A stretch of DNA of 11,150 bases from an uncultured Methylophilaceae bacterium (GTDB lineage: Bacteria; Pseudomonadota; Gammaproteobacteria; Burkholderiales; Methylophilaceae), in assembly GCA_938084195.1 (NCBI GenBank), contig CALKDJ010000061.1, positions 1 to 11,150 of the forward strand, in the 5' to 3' direction. Below are positions 1-7,425 of this stretch, one piece after another. A program made the translations under genes and the position numbers. The stretch's first letter is position 1. Each line of letters starts with the position of its first letter. The notes beneath the pieces are model-generated. The model did no database searches. It was not told the origin of the DNA and saw nothing but the letters and a program-made list of their open reading frames with translations.

Positions 1-2
1 TT

Positions 3-1631
3 TGGAGTAAAAAAAACTCCTTGAATGACTATGCAGACCTTATTTTAATAGACTCTAAAGAAAATCAGTTTTTTATTGGAGAGATAGCAAAAAATTATAT
101 TTATATTCATCATATTAAACATTACAAAACAGTTAAAGAGCAATTTAATCCAGCTGAATATATGAAATTGACTTCAATAAACGAAGTTGATTTCCCTTAC
201 GTTTTAATTCCCAAAAGCATATATGTGAAAAAAAATATTACGAAAGAAGAAGAAATCAAGCATATGCAAAAAGTTAATGAGAAGGCATTAATGAAAGATC
301 TTGAAATTAAAATTTCAAAAAATATATATGGAAATTTAAAATTTGATGAGGATATCCACATTGATTCAGATAATTTAAATCAATACGATTTTTCACTCAT
401 AAATTCATGGGAAAATGGTACTTCTGATTCAAAAGAGATTAAATCACTGAGTGATATCAAAATGAAGCCCTATGAATTGGGGCGACTTATATCTGCAAGA
501 AAAGCAGAAATTGCTTCAATTGAATATTTAAAAAAATTGGATAAAGATGTAAGGGATGTCTCTATTACCCAAGTAAAAAAAATGAGTAATGATTGGAAAT
601 TATATGACATTAAAGCAAGTGACACTTTGTATGATGTAAAGAATTCACGTCATTCACAAATGAATAACGATTCATACACAAAATTTGAAATTCCAAAATT
701 TAAAGAAAAAAGGGTGGGGGATGAAGTAAAGATTTTATCAGTCCTATCTGATTACGTTCCTAGCAACCATGAAGATGAATATAAAATAACCAAACATAAA
801 ATCTTAGGCACTACTTCAAAGTCTTCAATCAATAAACTCGTTACTTATATTGATAAAAAGTTTGCTGGATTAATTGATCTAAAAATCCTTAGAACGACAA
901 GATTTTTCCCTGGATGGATTTTTGATTACCCTAGAAATTTTTATGAATCAAAAGATATTTCAGTGAGGCTCCCAAAAAATTTAGATATCAAAAAACTGCC
1001 AACATGGTGCAGCATTTATTTGCTTGAGATTGGTTTTTCTTTGGACAAAAAGTTTTCAAATGAACAGATCGAGATTATAAAAGATATAGAGGAGCTTAAA
1101 AAAAATAATAATCTAACAAGACCATTTATTTTTTATTATGTTTTGGGGCAATTACTAAAAGATATTAGAAATAAAGAGGCATATGAATTTAAGTCTACTT
1201 TTTTAAAAGACTTATTGTTTAAAGACATCAAAAAGAAATACTATGCTGAAAGACCTTTGGGTGTTTATGATCCATTGAAATATATTAAGAACCTTATTTT
1301 AATTTTTGATAAATACAGAGATACAATATCAGAAGAAAACTATGATTCTTATAAATTAACACACCCTCAGATTCTTTGTGGTAAAAAAGAGGATGAATCG
1401 ATTACAATTATTGCCTATTGCGGTGGCTGGATTGATATGGGTGAGAAAAAAAAACCATGTGGCCATGCTACGTTGGTTATAGGTGAAAACCAAAGATGTG
1501 AAAAATGTAAAAAATTAATTTGTAACGAGTGTAATCACTGTAGTAACAATTGTCTGCTTAAATCTCAAAGAATTGATGCAAATAAAAATAATCAAGATTT
1601 TCAATATGAGCAATATCCAGAGGCTCAATAA
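3..1631 (+). CDS. PD-(D/E)XK-like nuclease with Cys-rich C-terminal zinc-binding region, 5' end probably truncated
   Basis: I do not recognise the family. The frame is open to the left edge, so the true start is probably outside. A TTG at 21 is possible but has only a GGAG 13 nt upstream; the first in-frame ATG (162) is too far inside. Numbering residues from the TTG, a helix with E163/E168, then a strand with D196, then D205-V-K207 (YDIKAS followed by YDVKNSR) gives the E...D...DxK pattern of a PD-(D/E)XK nuclease core. Residues 467-511 are rich in metal ligands: C467, C480, H482, C493, C496, C501, C504, C507, C511, in CxxC-type spacing, suggesting one or two zinc sites. No signal peptide or membrane segment is evident, so it is probably cytoplasmic. 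It converges on the minus-strand operon with 18 bp between stop codons. An accessory nuclease of the neighbouring defence locus is inferred; it could equally be the end of another system to the left. Confidence 0.75.
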   Translation, partial: WSKKNSLNDYADLILIDSKENQFFIGEIAKNYIYIHHIKHYKTVKEQFNPAEYMKLTSINEVDFPYVLIPKSIYVKKNITKEEEIKHMQKVNEKALMKDLEIKISKNIYGNLKFDEDIHIDSDNLNQYDFSLINSWENGTSDSKEIKSLSDIKMKPYELGRLISARKAEIASIEYLKKLDKDVRDVSITQVKKMSNDWKLYDIKASDTLYDVKNSRHSQMNNDSYTKFEIPKFKEKRVGDEVKILSVLSDYVPSNHEDEYKITKHKILGTTSKSSINKLVTYIDKKFAGLIDLKILRTTRFFPGWIFDYPRNFYESKDISVRLPKNLDIKKLPTWCSIYLLEIGFSLDKKFSNEQIEIIKDIEELKKNNNLTRPFIFYYVLGQLLKDIRNKEAYEFKSTFLKDLLFKDIKKKYYAERPLGVYDPLKYIKNLILIFDKYRDTISEENYDSYKLTHPQILCGKKEDESITIIAYCGGWIDMGEKKKPCGHATLVIGENQRCEKCKKLICNECNHCSNNCLLKSQRIDANKNNQDFQYEQYPEAQ

Positions 1632-1649
1632 AGCTAAATAAAAAATCTG

Positions 1650-3725
1650 TTAGTTTTTCAAATCTTGAAATTCTTGGTAAATTTCGTCATAAATTAATTT
1701 ACATTGTTTTTCAGTAAGCTTCTCGGGAGAAATTATGGCTGCATCAATAAGGCCTAGTTTTTTTGGAGTCTCTTCATTATTATCAACAAGAAATTGCTTT
1801 ACTAAATCCCATTCTGCTGGTGCTATTTTTTTTATTAGAATTTCTATTTCTAATATATTTGTTAGTTTTTGATCTTTTCTACCATCTTTGATATCTTTTG
1901 TTTTTTCTGCATTACTTAAAAATAAGTCACTAATAGAATCAATATCTTCAATATTGAGTTCCTTCACCTTATCCCATGCTTTTTGACTTTTAAGATAGGA
2001 GTCAACATTTTCAACTGGCCTATTAACATCAGTTGCAATTCGATGAACATCATGACAAATTTTAACTAATAAGCTGAGTAGATTCTTTGGTATATCTTGG
2101 ATCTGCCAGACTTTTTTAAAATTTAATTCTTTTCCGCTTTGATTTAATTTATCAACTAAGAGTGAGATTGCATAAGTTCCAATTTTTGATGGACTCGTTA
2201 TATTTAGGGTTTTGGAATATCTCAAGTGTTCAAATAAATTATTCCAAATAATCGCTTTTGCAATAGTGTTTTCAAAATATATTTGATTGACATCAGATTC
2301 GTTATTATCCCAGAGAGCCATTGTAATTTTCTGAAATTCTTTAAAGTTATACTCTCCACCTTTACAAACGACATGAGGTAGGCAAGCAAAAGTAATAATG
2401 AATTTACCAAGTTCTGTTTTGGTGAACATCTGTTTTTTTGGATTTATTTTTAAGAAGGCCTTTTTTTCTGTCGGTGTCATCAAATTACTTTCATTGTCGT
2501 ATTGTTTTCTAATTCTCTCGTAATACCAGTATGTTTGAAAAGGCTCATTTAATTTTGCTGGCGCCAGAAATCTTCTAGAAAAATCATGCATTCTTCTGTG
2601 GTAATCATGATGAGAGAAAAAGTCAGAATTAGCTACTGTTGATTGAGTATTTGAAAATCTTGAGATTTTCATGAGCAAATCACTTTTATCTGATTGATCT
2701 TCTGTTTTATCTTCTTTGACAATGACTAATTTCATTTGGACATAAACATTATCGAGAGCATTTTTTTCTTTGCCCATTCTATAAACGGTTGCAGATGTTT
2801 GGCCTCCATTTACAATTTGAAAATTTTTCATTTTTGTAATATTGGAGTCTTTAAATTCTATTTCATCTGCAATTGCAGAGATACCATTATTAAATGCAAT
2901 AAATTTCTCGGGAGCATTCTTGATTGTTTCACGCATTCCTTTATTGGCTGCCCTCGTAGCCCCCAGAAAACTTCTTACGTTTTGCTCTAATAACCTTGAT
3001 CCCCATTTATCAAAAATCTTATATAAAGTACTCCCTTGCACAACACCAAGATATATATCAATATTACTGCCAGGCTTAGATGCTTTTAAAGCTGAAATTG
3101 GATAATCAGTAAGATCAACATCAGTATCAACTCTTTCATTACCCGCAAGATCAATTTGGTAGAACCTATTAAGATCCCAAATATGTGTTTCAACTTCTAA
3201 TGAATCAACTTTAATTTTATCTAGCTCATTTATTCTCGAGCTGAGAGGGCGATTTGAAATAATATAAAATCTTAAATTAGGACTTTCAACTTGACTAACT
3301 TGCCTAATCTTCGTGGCTAAATTATGCGATCCACCACCAAGTTCAAAAATATCATCTATTTCTTTTGTAAGTGCGTTGCTGACAAATTTTTGTAATTTCT
3401 TAAGGAATTTGTCCAGCTCCGTTTTTGTCAAATTTTCTTTACTATCATTCTGATCATAAAGGCTTATTATGATTCCAAGCATGCCAGTTTTAATTTGATT
3501 TTCCTCACTTTCTGAAGAAAATGCATCGACTCTCCATCTATCTGCCGCATCTCTACCGTCGTCGATAAGCTCATAGTCCTCGATATCTCCAAGTTCTTGA
3601 AGAGTATCAAGCGCCCACTTTAGAAATTGAATCTCTTGAGGGTTATCATGTGCGTTTGAATTAAGCTCAATAAGTGTTTTTATTTCGTCATAATATTCAT
3701 CTAAACTTTTCTGATTATCGGTCAT
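1650..3725 (-). CDS. AIPR-family (abortive infection phage resistance) protein, long form
   Basis: Fourth and last gene of the minus-strand operon, 691 aa. The family signature is clear: KFIAFNNGISAIADEI (about 274-289), then NFQIVNGGQTSAT (about 301-313), the asparagine/glycine-rich pair of motifs typical of AIPR proteins. AIPR was named for phage-resistance context; its biochemical activity is not established to my knowledge. The N-terminal region (about 55-95) has DRWRVDAFS followed by a hydrophobic strand GIIISLYDQ. This resembles the N-terminal nuclease-like region of other AIPR proteins, but I see no clear (D/E)xK, so catalysis there is doubtful. The ATG is one nucleotide after the stop of the DUF4420 gene (TAATATG). 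No strong Shine-Dalgarno is visible in the preceding 20 nt, so translation probably depends on coupling to the upstream gene. Family call is firm; role as effector or regulator is inferred from context. Confidence 0.9.
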   Translation of the reverse strand: MTDNQKSLDEYYDEIKTLIELNSNAHDNPQEIQFLKWALDTLQELGDIEDYELIDDGRDAADRWRVDAFSSESEENQIKTGMLGIIISLYDQNDSKENLTKTELDKFLKKLQKFVSNALTKEIDDIFELGGGSHNLATKIRQVSQVESPNLRFYIISNRPLSSRINELDKIKVDSLEVETHIWDLNRFYQIDLAGNERVDTDVDLTDYPISALKASKPGSNIDIYLGVVQGSTLYKIFDKWGSRLLEQNVRSFLGATRAANKGMRETIKNAPEKFIAFNNGISAIADEIEFKDSNITKMKNFQIVNGGQTSATVYRMGKEKNALDNVYVQMKLVIVKEDKTEDQSDKSDLLMKISRFSNTQSTVANSDFFSHHDYHRRMHDFSRRFLAPAKLNEPFQTYWYYERIRKQYDNESNLMTPTEKKAFLKINPKKQMFTKTELGKFIITFACLPHVVCKGGEYNFKEFQKITMALWDNNESDVNQIYFENTIAKAIIWNNLFEHLRYSKTLNITSPSKIGTYAISLLVDKLNQSGKELNFKKVWQIQDIPKNLLSLLVKICHDVHRIATDVNRPVENVDSYLKSQKAWDKVKELNIEDIDSISDLFLSNAEKTKDIKDGRKDQKLTNILEIEILIKKIAPAEWDLVKQFLVDNNEETPKKLGLIDAAIISPEKLTEKQCKLIYDEIYQEFQDLKN

Positions 3726-3726
3726 A

Positions 3727-4650
3727 TTAGTTTGTTAAATCTACTTTATATGAATCTAAGTCAGACAAAACCAATGTATAGGAGCATTTACTTATTGCAT
3801 TAGGCACAATATTTCTAATTAATTTAGGAAAGTCTTCAGAAATCTCAAATATCATAGGGCGACCTATTTCAAAAAATATATCTTGGCATTCCTTCTCATC
3901 ATAACCGGCAGCCATAAGTCGATTTTCTAGGACAAAAACCTCTTCTTTTGAAAGTAATTTTTTTAGCTCTTCAATAAGAATAGGGAGTGACTTTGCACTT
4001 TTTTCATTTTTATCTGATATTTTTCCAGGGAACACAACCAATGATAGTGATCCATCAAAATCAAGTTGTTCAATTGAAGAAATTTTAATACTTTCAGGGT
4101 CCCAATTACCTAGCTTTATCTCGTAAGCAAGTTTATTTTTCATGGAAATAAAGTCCTGATGTTTTTTTAAAGGACCTACCCAACCCTCTATGCTCTCATC
4201 AAGTTTTTGAGTCCATGTCTCAGCAAATAATAACTCCGCTGCTAGTCCTAATATCTCATTTTCTTTTAATTTTTTTCTGCCAGGTTTAAACAAAAGGCAC
4301 CATGCGTTATATCTTGCTTTCAAATGATTTATTAGTTCATATTCATTCTTGATATGGTTTGTTTTATTTATTAAATCGTTTAATAATTCTTCAAGGGGTC
4401 TTTGGGCTTCATTATTTATAAAAAAAACAGATAACATAGCTTGCGCGCTATAAATCTTTATATCGACTTCAAGTTCCTTGGTTTTTTCAAAAGCGGAAGT
4501 ATCATGATCAGTTGAATCTAGTTCAATAACAAAGCCAATGTGGCCCTCACAGTTTTTTGCAGCTGACCAAATAAAATCACTATTAGTTTCAAGCATTTTT
4601 AGGCTAAGTTCATCTTTTACAGGTAAATTAAGGTCATCCCATAAACTCAT
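3727..4650 (-). CDS. DUF4420-type PD-(D/E)XK nuclease-like protein
   Basis: Third gene of the operon, 307 aa, a usual length for this family. The core is E139 in the helix ILGLAAELLFAETW (about 133-146), W157-V-G-P, then HQDF with D166, then AYEIKLGN with E177-x-K179, followed by a KISSIEQLD segment (about 189-197). This is the E...D...ExK arrangement of PD-(D/E)XK enzymes in the order characteristic of DUF4420, a family repeatedly found beside Z1 and GHKL ATPase genes. All expected metal-binding and lysine residues are present, so an active, metal-dependent DNA nuclease is predicted. The start is supported by GAGGAG 9 nt upstream, inside the last codons of the Z1 gene, with 6 nt between that gene's stop and this ATG. 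The probable role is the cutting subunit of the operon; the target is unknown. Confidence 0.9.
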   Translation of the reverse strand: MSLWDDLNLPVKDELSLKMLETNSDFIWSAAKNCEGHIGFVIELDSTDHDTSAFEKTKELEVDIKIYSAQAMLSVFFINNEAQRPLEELLNDLINKTNHIKNEYELINHLKARYNAWCLLFKPGRKKLKENEILGLAAELLFAETWTQKLDESIEGWVGPLKKHQDFISMKNKLAYEIKLGNWDPESIKISSIEQLDFDGSLSLVVFPGKISDKNEKSAKSLPILIEELKKLLSKEEVFVLENRLMAAGYDEKECQDIFFEIGRPMIFEISEDFPKLIRNIVPNAISKCSYTLVLSDLDSYKVDLTN

Positions 4651-4656
4651 AAATAT

Positions 4657-7425
4657 TTACTCCTCTTTTCTATTTGACATTTCATTCTCATCGTCCCACT
4701 TTGGTTTAATATGTTGTTCCCAATATACCTGATTGACTTTATATTTAATTGCATCATTTTTTTCCTTTGAACCGGGCAATATTATGCCCAATCCAATATA
4801 TTTGTTATTGTCATATTTTTTGAGGTTATCATCATCAGGATTTTTGAATTTTCCTAATCTAGCATTTAAAAAATGGAAAATTAGAATTGGTTTTTCTCTA
4901 TCACCACTTTCTTGATCTTTTTTTAAGCCAACTTTCTTTGTTCCTGGAGCTCCTATTCCCCGATTTGCCGAAAGTGCAATACAATCTGATGGAGTACCTG
5001 TATCGTTTCTAATAGATCTCTGTTCATAAGGAACTTCTTGACCTAAAAGTGTATTTATATTTTCAACATTATTTTTTTTATCTTTGCTTTTTTTAAAAAT
5101 AGCTACGTCCCAGTCTTTAAATTTCGTTTCTTTATATTCATCTAAATATTTCATAAGTAGATTAGGTTCGTACCCAATTTCACCAATATGAGTATTTGTT
5201 GGATGAATAAGAAGTTTGATTTTATCTAACAGGGCGTAAATAATTTTTGATGATATACCCCGAAATAAAACATGATCATCATCCTTATCCATTTTATTTT
5301 TTATTTCCGCTAAGAATGAATATATAAGATCTTCTTTTTGTTTTTCTTTTTCCCTATCCTTAAAAAATCCCCATGTTTGTAAGTGATGTCCTGCAAATGA
5401 TAAATCGAATGTATGGTCCATTGCGGATCGCATTTTAGTCTTGGCAGTAACAAGTAAGTCAGGATGAGAGCGCACTCTCAAACCAAAATCTCGAGGACCC
5501 ATATTGTTATTGCGATTCATTAGCCTGATACTGTCAGTTAGCTCAACAAGCGCCCTGGTTATTATTGTAAAATTTTCTCTGGATAGTGGCGTAAGCCAAA
5601 GTTTAACTAAATCCTTATATCCATCTCTATAACCAAACCAACGGGCCATTTGCATTAAGGTATCGTACATTACAGAATTTCTCATATAGTAACTTACCGT
5701 CAATCCTGGCAAGGTCAAACCTCTTGATAGCATAAACCCTCCCACAATCACCTGTTTTTTTGGGGCTTCATTTGACCAATCAAGATCCTCGTTTACTTTC
5801 AGAGCGTTAGCTGCCGATACTTCAATTTTATCCATCCGCATCAATTGTTCCAAAATAAGCTCCCAGGTAAGTTTTTCTTCGTTGCTATCTGGAAGCTCAT
5901 TAACTTTTTCATTAAAAATATCTTTAAGCTTTAGTAAAATTTTGTCATTACTATTTTTAAGACCGCCATTGGCTCTAATTGCTTTTTCCATTATTTCAAT
6001 TTCATCTTTAATAATGTACTTGAGATCATTCTGAATATTAGAAAATACAGATACATTGACCATGCACGTATCAAATTTCTCATTATCATCAAGGATTCCT
6101 TTTTTCCTTCTTATATCTTTAATTGCACTGGCAATCATAAAATAACCCAATGCATCAGTTAGACTTTCCGGCAAGGAGTTAACGACAAAATCTTTTTTAT
6201 GTTTTTTTGGAATATAAGGTTCATTATCTTCAATTAATTCGATTGGATCTTCATCTTTTACTTCATCAAGAAAAAACCATTCACCCCCACAATAATTGGT
6301 TGGAGGTTCTAGGCTGACTAAAAAATCAGACGGAAATAGATCAATCATTTGCTCTTTATTCTCATCATCTTCGAGCTCTAATGGATCGTTATCTATAAAA
6401 AAATTAGCCATTGGTGTTGCGGTATAGGCTAGGTATGAAATACGATGGCAACGCTTTATTATCTTACGTATTTCTCTATTGATGGCCTTTGGATCTTCGT
6501 CTTTATCCTTATTTGCGGTATCAACAGATGCATTATCTGCTTCATCATCAATTAAAAGAACAGGTAATTTTGATAAGCTTTCGCCTTGATTAGCAAGAAA
6601 TTTATTTACTGACTCTAGAACCTTCACATTCTTTTTAATGACCATAATGCTTGGTTGCATGTATGGATCAAAATTAATTGACCCTACCTTATGCATTTGA
6701 TTGAAATCAGTTGTCTCTGTTGTAAGTACACTTGAAAAGCGTTGATCTTTATTAATTTTTCCTACACCAATGGGGTGTTGATTAGCATCAGATCCCTCAA
6801 CATCACAATAGGCCATACCAACTACATCATGATTAACTCTCTTTTGAGTTTGAGATCTTAATGATTCAGTCATACCGGTAAGAAGGATAATAAGTTTATA
6901 TCCTGCATCTACTGCTCTATTTATGACTGCTGTATAACTTAAAGTTTTTCCAGACTGGACATTTCCCATGACCATGCCTTTAATTTTATAGCTATCATGT
7001 TTTGGGTTCCCTAGTTGACTTACTATATCCTTTGAACTCTCCTTCAGTCTCTGCTTAACTGCTCTAGGAAGATCTCCTTTGCTATCGATCAACTCTAAAA
7101 ATCGATTCCAATAAAAGTTTTTATTCTCATTTCTAAAGTCTTCTGTATACCATGGGTCTCTGCGGTTGTTTGGATCTGTTAAGATCGGAGCTGCCTTTAC
7201 TTGAAGGACTATATGAGGCCTTACTTTTTTTGCAATAGCTAGCTTAATCTCTTTTATTTTTTGCTCATCGTTAGGGGGGAATATTTTTAAATAATCCGCT
7301 ATCTTTTCATTAAGCTTATTTAAGTCAAATGAATTAGATTCTGAAATATCAAGTTGTAGAATTTCGTTTATTATTTGATTAGAAACAAGACGGATAATCT
7401 GTTTTTCTTTATCTTCTATGTTCAT
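4657..7425 (-). CDS. Z1-domain superfamily II helicase-like ATPase
   Basis: Second and largest gene of the operon, 922 aa. Motifs run in order: Walker A GNVQSGKT (154-161), with the VQSGKT form typical of Z1 proteins; a following LLTGMTESLRSQT segment (about 181-193); Walker B LLIDDEAD (290-297); the motif III-like AYTATPMANFF (333-343); then in the C-terminal half GGFMLSRGLTLPGL (562-575) and the motif VI-like QMARWFGYR (592-600). These are the signatures of a superfamily II ATPase fused to a Z1 domain, and all nucleotide-binding residues look intact. The predicted role is ATP-driven movement on or remodelling of DNA in a restriction-like complex. Its ATG overlaps the stop of the GHKL gene by 4 nt (ATGA), with GGGAA about 7 nt upstream, which implies translational coupling. 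No transmembrane segment is evident. Direct helicase activity is inferred, not shown. Confidence 0.93.
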   Translation of the reverse strand: MNIEDKEKQIIRLVSNQIINEILQLDISESNSFDLNKLNEKIADYLKIFPPNDEQKIKEIKLAIAKKVRPHIVLQVKAAPILTDPNNRRDPWYTEDFRNENKNFYWNRFLELIDSKGDLPRAVKQRLKESSKDIVSQLGNPKHDSYKIKGMVMGNVQSGKTLSYTAVINRAVDAGYKLIILLTGMTESLRSQTQKRVNHDVVGMAYCDVEGSDANQHPIGVGKINKDQRFSSVLTTETTDFNQMHKVGSINFDPYMQPSIMVIKKNVKVLESVNKFLANQGESLSKLPVLLIDDEADNASVDTANKDKDEDPKAINREIRKIIKRCHRISYLAYTATPMANFFIDNDPLELEDDENKEQMIDLFPSDFLVSLEPPTNYCGGEWFFLDEVKDEDPIELIEDNEPYIPKKHKKDFVVNSLPESLTDALGYFMIASAIKDIRRKKGILDDNEKFDTCMVNVSVFSNIQNDLKYIIKDEIEIMEKAIRANGGLKNSNDKILLKLKDIFNEKVNELPDSNEEKLTWELILEQLMRMDKIEVSAANALKVNEDLDWSNEAPKKQVIVGGFMLSRGLTLPGLTVSYYMRNSVMYDTLMQMARWFGYRDGYKDLVKLWLTPLSRENFTIITRALVELTDSIRLMNRNNNMGPRDFGLRVRSHPDLLVTAKTKMRSAMDHTFDLSFAGHHLQTWGFFKDREKEKQKEDLIYSFLAEIKNKMDKDDDHVLFRGISSKIIYALLDKIKLLIHPTNTHIGEIGYEPNLLMKYLDEYKETKFKDWDVAIFKKSKDKKNNVENINTLLGQEVPYEQRSIRNDTGTPSDCIALSANRGIGAPGTKKVGLKKDQESGDREKPILIFHFLNARLGKFKNPDDDNLKKYDNNKYIGLGIILPGSKEKNDAIKYKVNQVYWEQHIKPKWDDENEMSNRKEE
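4660..4665 (-). promoter_or_regulatory. Shine-Dalgarno of the DUF4420 gene inside the end of the Z1 gene
   Basis: GAGGAG in the final Glu-Glu codons of the Z1 gene lies 9 nt before the DUF4420 ATG. It supports the start at 4650 and means the two genes share sequence for coding and initiation. Confidence 0.65.

Noticed and set aside
1630..1657. Possible terminator hairpin between the convergent genes (AAAGCTAA / TTAGTTTT)
   Set aside because: Eight pairs with only one G-C and one G-U around a 12-nt loop; the right arm overlaps the stop codon of the long AIPR gene. Too weak to call, although the TTTTT that follows on the plus strand is suggestive.
2736..3105. Plus-strand open frames opposite the long AIPR gene, and similar ones opposite other operon genes (4538-4915, 7777-8052, 9663-9863), plus a minus-strand frame at 2222-2410
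   Set aside because: They lie wholly inside strongly supported genes, with Cys/Phe/Ser-rich compositions typical of antisense or shifted-frame reading, and no ribosome binding sites of note.
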